Origin: Fen-1254 sp963769605
GTDB lineage: Bacteria; Bacteroidota; Ignavibacteria; UBA10030
DNA: 64,000 nucleotides
Direction of reading: 5' to 3'
Assembly (NCBI GenBank): GCA_963769605.1
Contig: CAVYML010000003.1
Coordinates: forward strand, 186,001-250,000
In this document: positions 15,639-25,300 of the stretch, one piece after another
How the letters are laid out: every line of letters begins with the position of its first letter
How positions within the stretch are numbered: the first letter of the stretch is position 1
The notes under the pieces: model-generated
What the model was told of the DNA's origin: nothing
Seen by the model: the letters and a program-made list of their open reading frames with translations, nothing else
Databases searched by the model: none
Translations under genes and position numbers: made by a program

Positions 15639-17024
15639 ATGCAATCCATCCTCGATTTTATCGAAGCAAATCATGAACGATATCTTGCAGAACTCAAAGA
15701 ACTCCTGTCGATTCCCAGTGTAAGCTCGCAGACTGAGCGCAAGGCGGAAATGCGGCGCACGGCGGAATGGCTGCAAAATCATTTGCAGGCAATCGGATTG
15801 CAGAACGTTCAGATTCTGGAAACAGCGGGTCATCCTGCCGTGTATGCGGATTGGCTGAATGCTCCCGGCACACCGACGCTTCTTATATACGGTCATTACG
15901 ATGTCCAGCCGGAAGATCCTCTCGACGAATGGAAAACTCCTCCGTTTGAAGCGACCATACGCGACGGCAATCTTTATGCCCGTGGCGCTGCGGACGATAA
16001 GGGTCAGATTTTTATTCACATGAAAGCGATCGAAGCATTTTTGAAAAACGGCGGAACGCTTCCTACAAATATCAAAATCATTTTCGAGGGAGAAGAAGAA
16101 ATCGGAAGCGAAAGTCTTCCGGCTTTGATCGAAGCCCGCAAAGAATTGCTCAAATGCGATTTGATCGTCATTTCGGATTCCGATATATTCGAAAGAGGAG
16201 TTCCTTCGGTTACGTACAGTCTTCGCGGCCTTAGTTATGTGGAAGTGGAAGTGATCGGCCCGAATACCGACCTGCATTCCGGATCGTTCGGAGGTTCGGT
16301 GCATAATCCTATTCAGGCCCTTGCAGAAATGATTGCCTCGCTGCATGAGAAAAACGGCCGCATAACGGTCAAAGGATTTTATGACAACGTGCGTCCCGTG
16401 TCCAAAGCCGAACGTGCCGCATTCAAGAAGCTGCCGTGGAAAGACCGGGCTTATGCCAAGAAACTTGGATTGAAGCAGTTGTACGGCGAAAAAGGATATA
16501 CAACGCTCGAGCGTCTCTGGGTGCGCCCGACGCTCGAATGCAACGGAATCTGGGGAGGATATACCGGAGAGGGAGCCAAGACCGTTCTTCCGGCGCGCGC
16601 ATTTGCAAAAATTTCCATGCGGTTAGTGCCGAATCAGGATTCTAAAAAAATCGGAAAATTGTTCGAAAAACATTTTAAAGCCATTGCGCCGAAGACGGTG
16701 CAGGTAAAAGTAAAAGTGCTTCACGGCGGTGAACCGGCTATTACGCCCATCGACAGCCCCGGTGTAAAAACGGCCGTTGCAGCGCTGGAAAAAGGATTCG
16801 GCAAAAAACCGCTGTACCAGGGAGAAGGCGGCTCTATTCCCATCGTTGTCGATTTTAAAAAATTGCTCAAGGCAGATTCGGTTCTGCTCGGATTCGGACT
16901 GCCGGACGAAAATGCCCATGCGCCGAACGAATTCATCAGTCTCGATAATTTCTTCGCCGGTATCCGTACCTGTGTGCACTTTTACAGGGAGCTGCCGGAT
17001 TACTGGAAGAAGGGAAAAAAATAA
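15639..17024 (+). CDS. M20-family dipeptidase
   Basis: Zinc metallopeptidase of family M20 (dipeptidase/carnosinase-like group), cytoplasmic, expected to hydrolyse dipeptides. The 461 residues fit. Metal ligands are visible in order: His86 in YGHYDVQP, the bridging Asp119 in GAADDKGQ, the general base/metal pair Glu152-Glu153 in FEGEEEIGS, an Asp in ISDSD (about 181), and the C-terminal His in NAHAPNE (about 439). The dimerisation insert (LHSGSFGGSVHNP, about 214-226) is present. It heads an operon with the cNMP-binding protein 6 bp downstream. Its upstream region was shortened by the transposon to 89 bp. Confidence 0.93.
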   Translation: MQSILDFIEANHERYLAELKELLSIPSVSSQTERKAEMRRTAEWLQNHLQAIGLQNVQILETAGHPAVYADWLNAPGTPTLLIYGHYDVQPEDPLDEWKTPPFEATIRDGNLYARGAADDKGQIFIHMKAIEAFLKNGGTLPTNIKIIFEGEEEIGSESLPALIEARKELLKCDLIVISDSDIFERGVPSVTYSLRGLSYVEVEVIGPNTDLHSGSFGGSVHNPIQALAEMIASLHEKNGRITVKGFYDNVRPVSKAERAAFKKLPWKDRAYAKKLGLKQLYGEKGYTTLERLWVRPTLECNGIWGGYTGEGAKTVLPARAFAKISMRLVPNQDSKKIGKLFEKHFKAIAPKTVQVKVKVLHGGEPAITPIDSPGVKTAVAALEKGFGKKPLYQGEGGSIPIVVDFKKLLKADSVLLGFGLPDENAHAPNEFISLDNFFAGIRTCVHFYRELPDYWKKGKK

Positions 17025-17030
17025 AAAAGT

Positions 17031-17930
17031 ATGATTCAGAAAGAGACGTTATTAAAGATTTCAATTTTTCAGTCGTTATCCGAGGGCGATCTGGAATTAT
17101 TGTCCAAATTATGGACGGTACGGTTGTTAAAAAAATCCGAAGTGCTCTTTCGGAAAGGAGACAGCGCATCGTCGATGTTCGTTATCGACGAAGGCGAAAT
17201 TGAAATCTTAGTGCCCGATCACAGCGGTCATAAAGAAATTCGCGTTTCCCTTTTAAAAGAAGGAGATTTTTTCGGCGAACTTTCGCTCATCGTAGGGTCG
17301 CCGCGGACTGCAACGGCTGCAGTGATGAAAGATTGCCGTCTGCTGGAAATGGACAGGGGCGAATTTGTCAAATTTCTTTCCGAACGCCCGGCTGTAGCAA
17401 TTTCAATGATCAGCGAAATCGGCAGACGCCTTCGCGCGACAAACGATCTTGTGACGTCGCTCGCATCCAAGAACGTCAACGTGGAGATGGACGAGCGGCT
17501 GAGTTTTGGCGACCGGCTTGCCGATAAGACGGAAAAATTTGTCGGCAGCTGGACGTTTATGATCTGGTTTATGGGATTTCTCGGATTATGGGTGATCTTC
17601 AATGCCGTGCAATGGCTGTTTTCTCCGTTCGATGCATATCCGTATGTGTTCCTCAATTTGGTACTCGCAGTTGTTTCCTCTTTGCAGGCGCCGTTGATTA
17701 TGATGAGCCAAAATCGCGCGCAGACGAAAGACCGCCTGCGGGCGGAACTGGATTATCAGGTGAACCTTAAATCCGAATTAATGCTTCAGCAATTGCATGA
17801 AAAGATCGATGAGATTCGATCGGTAGAATTGCAGATCATGCAAAAGGCGCTTCAGGAACATTTGGAACGGATCCGGAAAGATGCCGGGTCGGCAGAATCT
17901 TCCATTCCATCAGGCGCTAACAAACCTTGA
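17031..17930 (+). CDS. cyclic-nucleotide-binding domain / DUF1003 membrane protein
   Basis: A 299-residue protein joining an N-terminal cyclic-nucleotide-binding barrel (about residues 8-125, with the phosphate-binding cassette FFGELSLIVGSPRTATA at about 81-97) to a DUF1003 domain (about 160-270) that has two hydrophobic helices (TFMIWFMGFLGLWVIFNAV and YVFLNLVLAVVSSLQAPLIMM). The C-terminal 40 residues are a charged, probably coiled-coil helix. DUF1003 proteins are inner-membrane proteins of unknown role; the fused sensor suggests control by a nucleotide ligand. The stop overlaps the TTG start of the next gene, so the three-gene operon is translationally coupled. Confidence 0.88.
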   Translation: MIQKETLLKISIFQSLSEGDLELLSKLWTVRLLKKSEVLFRKGDSASSMFVIDEGEIEILVPDHSGHKEIRVSLLKEGDFFGELSLIVGSPRTATAAVMKDCRLLEMDRGEFVKFLSERPAVAISMISEIGRRLRATNDLVTSLASKNVNVEMDERLSFGDRLADKTEKFVGSWTFMIWFMGFLGLWVIFNAVQWLFSPFDAYPYVFLNLVLAVVSSLQAPLIMMSQNRAQTKDRLRAELDYQVNLKSELMLQQLHEKIDEIRSVELQIMQKALQEHLERIRKDAGSAESSIPSGANKP

Positions 17931-18472
17931 AGATTTATACGAAGACAGGCGATGAAGGGGAAACTTCCCTCTTCGGAGGCAGGCGGGTACCGAAGTTTTC
18001 ACTGCGCATTGAAACGTACGGTACGGCAGACGAATTGAATTCGCAAATCGGCGTTATTCGTTCCTTAAAACCGAAACCGGAAATCGATACACTTCTTGAA
18101 AAACTTCAGTCCGATCTTTTTATTCTTGGCACGGATCTCGCAACACCGGTTCAGGAACGGGAAGCGGCTCGAGTCCGGCGCATCGAATCAGGGCATATAG
18201 CGTTTCTTGAAGATACAATCGATCGAATAGAGGAGCATTTGCCTGTCTTACATTCTTTTGTGCTGCCCGGAGGTTCAGCGGTTGCTGCACAGATCCACGC
18301 GGCGCGAACGATTTGCCGCAGATGCGAGCGGCTCGCCGTAAGATTGGAAAAAGAGGAACAAATCGGAAAACTTCCTTTGATTTTTCTCAATCGCCTTTCA
18401 GATTTTCTTTTTGTTCTGGCGCGCTATGCCAATCTGCTGGACGGCGTTTCCGAAACAATCTGGAAGCCGTAG
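17927..18472 (+). CDS. PduO-type cob(I)alamin adenosyltransferase
   Basis: Transfers the adenosyl group of ATP to cob(I)alamin to make coenzyme B12. The 181 residues match the PduO family. The N-terminal MKIYTKTGDEGETSLFGG holds the ATP-binding TKTGD and the TSLFGG loop; the second signature is RTICRRCERLAVRL near residues 127-140, and the C-terminal NRLSDFLFVLAR near 156-167 is also typical. Translation starts at TTG 17927, which shares bases with the TGA of the preceding gene (TTGA); the family N-terminus leaves no room for another start. Confidence 0.93.
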   Translation: MKIYTKTGDEGETSLFGGRRVPKFSLRIETYGTADELNSQIGVIRSLKPKPEIDTLLEKLQSDLFILGTDLATPVQEREAARVRRIESGHIAFLEDTIDRIEEHLPVLHSFVLPGGSAVAAQIHAARTICRRCERLAVRLEKEEQIGKLPLIFLNRLSDFLFVLARYANLLDGVSETIWKP

Positions 18473-18833
18473 GACAGCGCCCCCGGACGGATTTTCATAT
18501 TTTTAAATTCTTTCTGCAAATCTGATAAAAAAATGAGCGCTTATAAAGCGTGCTATTGATGCTCAAGTCCATTTACATTGTAGCCGCAACGGGTCGTCGC
18601 GGATAGCTCCTTGTAAAGGCAAAAGTGAACGTCATTCTGAAAACATGTCAGATGCTTCCCGTATAACAAGAGGAGAATTGAAACACTGAGAAAAAACTGA
18701 TTTCTTTACGATATCCTGAACATATACGGGTGTTGTAACAAAGCTAAGGGTTTGGTAGATTATGAATAAGGAACAGCGATTGGGGAACAATCTCTCTTTA
18801 GTAAAAAGCATTACATGACGCTGCCATATTAAA
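18473..18833. other. gene-free region before the restriction-modification gene
   Basis: About 360 bp with no supportable gene. A small inverted repeat (GCGCTT-ATA-AAGCG near 18538) is the only structure seen. The promoter of the following gene must be here, and its ATG has no evident ribosome site. Confidence 0.5.
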
Positions 18834-21800
18834 ATGTTAAAAGAATTTCTTACAAAAATTGCAAGTACAACTGCGCAAGGAGACGCCCGTGAAGAAAGTT
18901 ATTACGGACACTTCTCCAATTTTCTGGAATCGTACGCGGAGGAAACGGGCAAGAAACATATTCAGATAACTACGCTTCCTAAAAAAACCGAAGCAGGAAA
19001 TCCGGACTTTCGTGTTTGGGATGGCAGGCAAAAAGTGGTCGGCTATATCGAGGCGAAAAAACCGGGCGAGAATCTCGATATCATAGAAGATTCCGAACAG
19101 CTTAAGCGCTACCGTTCTACGTTCCCAAATCTCATACTTACGGATTTTTACGAATACCGTTTGTACCGCAATGGAGATCTGCTCGACAAAGTTTTTATCG
19201 GCCGGCAGTTTATAGCAAAGAAATTAAAAACCGTTCCTCCTGTTGAGAATGAAGAAAAATTCCTTACACTGCTGGAAAAGTTCTTTTCCTTCTCGCTGCC
19301 GAAGGTTTTCACGGCGGAAAATCTTGCTGTAGAACTGGCAAAGCGCACCGGTTTTTTGCGCGATGAAGTAGTGGTAAAAGAACTGGAAGAACAGGAACAG
19401 GGCAAGGGAGCTATTTTCGGTTTCTATACTGCGTTCAAGCAATATCTCGTTTCCGATCTTTCGCAAAAAGATTTTGCGGACATCTATTCCCAGACAATTA
19501 CATACGGTCTCTTTGCCGCGCGAACGAAGGCAAACGGCGAATTCAACCGCCGCCTTGCTTACGATCTTATTCCGCATACCATCGGCATTCTGCGGGATGT
19601 TTTCAGTTTTATATCGCTCGGCAAACTTCCGCAGCAGATGGAAGTCATTATCGACGACATTGCGGAAGTTCTTCATGCCGCCGATGTGAACAAGATTTTA
19701 GATGAATATTACAGGAAAGGAAAAGGGGAAGATCCGATTGTTCATTTCTACGAAACTTTTCTGAATATATATGATCCGAACACACGGGAAAAGCGAGGCG
19801 TGTATTATACGCCGGAACCGGTCGTTAAGTATATCGTCCGGGCTATTCACGATCTGCTCAAAACACATTTCGATTTGCCGGACGGTCTGGCAAGTAAGGA
19901 ATTGACATTGCTCGATCCCGCAGGCGGAACACTCACGTTTCCTGCGGAGGCAATCAAGCTGGCGGTGGAAGAATTTGTCGGAAAATACGGCGATGCGGGG
20001 AAAACAAAGCTGATCAAAGATCAGATTCTAAAAAACTTTTACGCGTTCGAGCTCATGATGGCTCCCTATGCCATCGGGCATATTAAGATCAGTTTTTTGC
20101 TCGAAGAGCTCGGCTACACCATGCAGGAAGACGACCGCTTTAAGCTTTACCTGACCAACACGCTGGACATGGAAGACTTAAAGCAAACGGAAATTCCGGG
20201 GCTCGAATCTCTGAGCGATGAGAATCATCTTGCCGGTCAGATAAAACAAAAAGAACCGATACTTGTTATACTTGGCAACCCGCCGTACAGTGGCCATTCT
20301 GCAAACAGCAACGATTGGACTGAGCGATTATTAAAAGAAGATATTGACGGTGCAACAAGTTATTATACCGTCGATGGACAACCGCTCGGTGAGAAAAATC
20401 CTAAGTGGCTGCAAGATGATTATGTTAAATTCCTTCGGTTTGCACAGTGGAAAATTCATAAAGCCGGGCAGGGTATCGTAGGAATGATTACCAACCACAG
20501 TTATCTGGATAATCCTACATTCCGCGGAATGCGTCAAAGCTTGATGAAGACATATAACGAGATTTACATCATCGATCTGCATGGCAATTCTCTGAAAAAA
20601 GAAACAACTGTCGACGGCGGTAAGGATGAAAATGTTTTTGACATACAGCAGGGAACGGCGATCGCAATTCTTGTAAAGAATAAAAATGGAAAAGGATGCA
20701 AAGCTTACCATCGAGATATTTATGGTTTGCGGGAAGAAAAATATGATTGGCTGGAGAAAAAAGCATTTAAGAAAAAGGATTACGAGACTTTGGATCCAAG
20801 GTCTCCATGGTACTTTTTGAAGCAAAGCAATACGGAAGCCATAGAACATTACAATGGATGGTTGAAAATAACTGAAATCTTTCCTGTAAATAGTGTTGGA
20901 GTCGTTACAGCGCGGGATGATTTTGCAGTTTCATTTAATAAGGAAGCGCTTGAAGGTAGAATAAGACAATTCCGAAATCTTAAGTTTGACGCGGAATTTC
21001 TAAAATCCGCTTATAATCTAAAAAGCTCAGGAACATGGGATTTAGATAAAGCGAGGCAAGAATTAGCAAAAGATGAAAACTATGATGAGTATTACAATCG
21101 AATATTATATCGTCCGTTTGATGCGCGATTTATCTATTATTGCGATACAGTAATTGAGAGAATGCGATTTGATGTTATGCAGCATATGCTCAAACCAAAT
21201 ATTGGTATAATAACAGTACGTAAAGCACCGCCGAATAGTTTGTGTAACTACTTCTTTGTATCAGAAAATATGATAAGCAATGGAGCTATTCGATCAGATA
21301 ACCAAAGCATCGATACTTTTTTTCCACTCTATCTCTACGAAACCGAGCAAAAGAAAAAGCACGGTGCAATTTCCACGATGATGTTGTTCGAGTCGGCTCC
21401 GGAATACGGCAAGTCAAAATCCCAAAGGGACAGGGGCAAAAAAGCAAATATAGCACAGGCGCTCTTTGAGCAATTGAAAAACGCTTATAGTAAAGTCCCG
21501 ACGCCGGAACAAATTCTGAGCTATTGTTATGCCGTCTTATACAGCAACATCTACCGCGAAAAATATGCAGAGTTTTTGAAGATCGATTTCCCGCGCATTC
21601 CGTTCACAAAAAATCACGAACTGTTCCTGCAAATGGCGGAGATGGGATCGGAATTAACGGAGCTGCATCTGCTTAAGCATAAAGCATTGAACAATCCGGT
21701 TGTAAAATATCGCGGCAGGGGAACGGATGATACGATCAGAAAGATAAAGTATGATGAACAGAATAACCGTCTCTATATAAATGAAGAACGTTATTTTGAA

Positions 21801-22010
21801 GATGTTACCAAAGAGCTCTATGAATATCAAATAGGCGGTTATAAGGTCATCGAACATTACCTCAAGGATCGCAAAGACCGGCAGATCGGCGAGGATGTAC
21901 GGCAGATTTGTAAAATTTCAACCGCACTTGCCAAAACTATTGAAGTCCAAACGGAAATAGATGCTCTTTTTAAAAAGGTTGAAAAAGGGAAAATCCTTGA
22001 TAAAAGCTAA
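18834..22010 (+). CDS. single-chain restriction-modification enzyme (type IIG/ISP-like)
   Basis: A 1058-residue protein combining nuclease, N6-adenine methyltransferase and specificity parts in one chain. The N-terminal PD-(D/E)xK nuclease shows Asp58 (GNPDFRVWD) and Glu73-x-Lys75 (GYIEAKKPG). A helical connector follows (about 140-330). The methyltransferase has motif I DPAGGTLTFPAEA (about residue 361) and catalytic motif IV NPPYSG (about 482). The C-terminal half (about 650-1058) is the target-recognition region. Motif I reads GGTL where DPAxGTG is usual. No separate S subunit, helicase or phage-defence neighbour is seen, so it probably acts alone. Confidence 0.88.
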   Translation: MLKEFLTKIASTTAQGDAREESYYGHFSNFLESYAEETGKKHIQITTLPKKTEAGNPDFRVWDGRQKVVGYIEAKKPGENLDIIEDSEQLKRYRSTFPNLILTDFYEYRLYRNGDLLDKVFIGRQFIAKKLKTVPPVENEEKFLTLLEKFFSFSLPKVFTAENLAVELAKRTGFLRDEVVVKELEEQEQGKGAIFGFYTAFKQYLVSDLSQKDFADIYSQTITYGLFAARTKANGEFNRRLAYDLIPHTIGILRDVFSFISLGKLPQQMEVIIDDIAEVLHAADVNKILDEYYRKGKGEDPIVHFYETFLNIYDPNTREKRGVYYTPEPVVKYIVRAIHDLLKTHFDLPDGLASKELTLLDPAGGTLTFPAEAIKLAVEEFVGKYGDAGKTKLIKDQILKNFYAFELMMAPYAIGHIKISFLLEELGYTMQEDDRFKLYLTNTLDMEDLKQTEIPGLESLSDENHLAGQIKQKEPILVILGNPPYSGHSANSNDWTERLLKEDIDGATSYYTVDGQPLGEKNPKWLQDDYVKFLRFAQWKIHKAGQGIVGMITNHSYLDNPTFRGMRQSLMKTYNEIYIIDLHGNSLKKETTVDGGKDENVFDIQQGTAIAILVKNKNGKGCKAYHRDIYGLREEKYDWLEKKAFKKKDYETLDPRSPWYFLKQSNTEAIEHYNGWLKITEIFPVNSVGVVTARDDFAVSFNKEALEGRIRQFRNLKFDAEFLKSAYNLKSSGTWDLDKARQELAKDENYDEYYNRILYRPFDARFIYYCDTVIERMRFDVMQHMLKPNIGIITVRKAPPNSLCNYFFVSENMISNGAIRSDNQSIDTFFPLYLYETEQKKKHGAISTMMLFESAPEYGKSKSQRDRGKKANIAQALFEQLKNAYSKVPTPEQILSYCYAVLYSNIYREKYAEFLKIDFPRIPFTKNHELFLQMAEMGSELTELHLLKHKALNNPVVKYRGRGTDDTIRKIKYDEQNNRLYINEERYFEDVTKELYEYQIGGYKVIEHYLKDRKDRQIGEDVRQICKISTALAKTIEVQTEIDALFKKVEKGKILDKS

Positions 22011-22350
22011 TGCTATTTGTTTATCTGATTTTATAAAAAAAAGATATGAGGGACCGGCCGGATAAGTCCGCACTAAAAGAGCATAATAAAATCGCATTAT
22101 TTTTGGTATCCCTCGATAATTACAGATTTTTTTGACCGGATTACAAAACACTAAAACACCTCTATCTTTGATAGTGGGCTGCGTTGGATAAACTAACGTC
22201 ATAAGGCAATTATTTTATTGAAAATTTCTGTCTTGAGAATCAACTGAGTTGTCCAATGAAAAAAGATAGTTCAATATTCCTAATTTTGATTTGTTGCATT
22301 TCTTCTTCTATCACCATTAAATATTTTGATAAATGAGATTTCAACACAGA
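22011..22350. other. gap between convergent genes
   Basis: About 340 bp between two converging genes. It contains a CGGA-TAAG-TCCG hairpin near 22064 and a 26-codon frame at 22257 (MKKDSSIFLILICCISSS) that resembles the start of a secreted protein but stops after 78 bp. No full gene is supported. Confidence 0.45.
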
Positions 22351-25300
22351 TTATTTAATGTATTTTTTAATAAATTTTGTAGGATTCATTCCAAAATATT
22401 CGGTAAAGGAAGCAGTAAAATAAGAGAGAGAATTAAATCCAACAGTATATGCTATCTCGGAAATATTCTTATCTTTCGTATGCAATAATTCGGCAGCTTT
22501 CTTTAAGCGTATAATTCGTATGAATTCTTTTACCGATTGGCCCGAGATAGCATGTATTTTTCGGTATAGCTGTGTACGGCTCATTTCAATTTCATATGCA
22601 AAATCAGTTACTTCAAAGTTTGGATTATTCAGATTCTTCTCTACTATTGCATAAGCTTTTTTAAATAGTTCTTCATCAGTTTTTGATGGAGAAATATCCT
22701 TTATAGTTGCAAAAGGTTCTTTTGCAAATTTCTTTCTTAATAATATTCTGGATTCAATTAGGTTTTTAATCCTAACCCGAAGAATAGTTGAACTAAAAGG
22801 TTTTGCTACATAATCATCAGCGCCGCTTTCTAAACCTTCAATTGTATGCTGTTCGGAACTTTTAGCAGTAAGCATTACAATTGGAATATGACTTGTTCTT
22901 TCGTCATGTTTAAGTGTTCTGCAGACTTTATAACCATCCATTCCCGGCATCATGACATCACAAATAATTGCTTCGGGCATTTCTTCGAAAGCTTTATCAA
23001 GACCGAGAGTACCATTATGAGCTTCGATAACATTATAGTTTTCTTTGAGTTCATTTTTAATAAACAACCGCATATCGGCATTATCTTCAATAATTAAAAT
23101 TCGCGGTAATTTCTCTAAGATTACTATTCGTTTTTCTGATAAATCTGTAAGCTTAGTATTTTCTTCAGTGAAGATATCTTTGCCTTTTTCCTCATAAGGA
23201 ACTTTCATTTTTCCCCGGATGGATGATAAGTAGGGTAACTCGTTTTCATCCGACCATAGTGGTAAAATAACTGTAAATTCTGCACCCTGGTTAGGTCCGC
23301 TTTCAATGCTTATAGCGCCTTTATGAAGCTTAACCAATTCGTATGTAAGTGATAGTCCGATTCCGGTGCCTTGTGTAGTTAATACATTTTTAACCTGGTA
23401 AAATCTATCGAATATTCTAGACTGGGCATCTTTTGGAATTCCAATTCCGGAATCCTTTACGGTAATTTTGAATTTTCTTCCAGAAGTATCTCTTTCCAGA
23501 TTTTGCCCCGAGATTATGCTGCCGCCCTCATCAAAATCCAGTGATACCGTGATGCGGCCATTATCGGGAGTGTATTTAAACGCATTTGAAAGCAAATTGT
23601 AAATTATTTTGTCGAGTTTATCGGCATCAAACCAAATTTCATATGATGAATGAGAGTGTTTTAAAGTAAAATTAATGCTGCGTTGTTTTGCATCCTGATT
23701 GAAAGCGCCGATTATTTCTTTAATAAAATGAACAACATCGTTTTTAGTAAGATCCAATTCCAATTTGTCTTCTTCTATTTTTCTGAAATCCATCAATTGA
23801 TTGATCAATCTAAGCAAACGATTGGCATTTCTGTAGACCATGTTGAGCTGCAATTTCAGCATTTCATCTTTAGTGGTGCGAAGTAATTTTTCTATAGGTC
23901 CTACAATAAGTGTTAAAGGTGTTCGGAATTCGTGGGACACATTTGAAAAGAACTGCATTTTTAAAGCATCCATTTCCTGTAATTTTTGTATCTCATTTTT
24001 TTCATACTCTACAGTACGATTGATTTCGGCTTCGTGTAATATCAGTTTCCTAAAGAGATAAAGAAGGAAAATTGCAGACAAAAAATAAAAAGCATATGCC
24101 CAGTTAGTCCGCCAGAGTGGAGGATGAACAATAATTTTAAGAGATGCACCTTCAGTATTCCAGATTCCATCATTATTTGAAGCTATAACTCTGAAGGTGT
24201 ACTCACCCGGATGTAGATTTGTATAAGTTACCTCCCGCTTGTATGCGGGTAATGTCCAGTTTTCCTCAAAACCTTCCAGCTTATATCTATATTGATTTTT
24301 TTCAAGATTGAGATAGTTGAGAGCAACAAACTCCAAATTAATTACATTCTGATTATACTCCAGCGCAATTTCTTTACAAAAATTTATCTGCTGCGGCAGA
24401 GAGAATTCTGCCGGTCTGTTATCGTTTTTTACAGGAACAGATTGGTTAAATAATTTGAAATCAATTAAGTATACAGCAGGTATGAACTTATTCGTCTTAA
24501 TACTATCCGGATGAAAGCGATTTAATCCATCGCGCCCGCCGAAATACATTTCTCCGGTCGAAATTTTAAAAGAAGCAAATGTGTTGAAATCATCTGTTAC
24601 AAGTCCATCTTGTATGGAATAGTTTTTAAAAGTATTATTTTCAGGGGAGAACTTTGATAATCCCTTCGTGGTACTGATCCATAGATTATAATGGTTGTCT
24701 TCTAAGATATCAACAATCAGGTTGCTGGGCAGCCCGTCTTTAGTGAAATATTTTCTGATAGTATTATTATGAGGATCAAGTTTGTTTAATCCGTCTATTG
24801 TACCGAACCATACATAACCTTTTGAATCAAAAAAAATAGTCTTTACAATGTCATTACTAAGATTGTATCCTTCTTTTGAATCAACCCTGTAATGTTTTAC
24901 AAATTTGCTTTTTTCTGAGAGTACTGAAACTCCAGCTATAGTACCTACCCAAATATTATCCTCTTTATCGCACTTGGCAATAAATGTCCAGTCTCTAAAG
25001 ATTGTTGTTGACGGACTGCCTGGATCACTCTTGTGGTGAACAAATTTCCCGGTAAGAGGACTAAATTTATCAACTCCTCCGCCATGGATTGCTATCCACA
25101 AATTCCCGCGGCTATCTTCGGAAATGTACCGCACATCATTACCGGCTATAGATTCTTCATCGTTTTCTCTATGTTGAAATGATGAGAACGATTTCGTTAA
25201 ATCATGATACTTTTTTAATCCATCCAGATATTTACCTACCCATATAGTTCCATTTTTAGTCTCATAGATAAACATGACGGCCCCTAGACCAAGTCCGGTT

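Noticed and set aside
15603..16346. 247-codon minus-strand open frame
   Set aside because: Antisense shadow of the M20 peptidase gene, whose metal ligands and motifs are clear.
22257..22337. 26-codon frame MKKDSSIFLILICC
   Set aside because: Resembles a signal peptide but ends without a mature part; too short and unsupported to call a gene.
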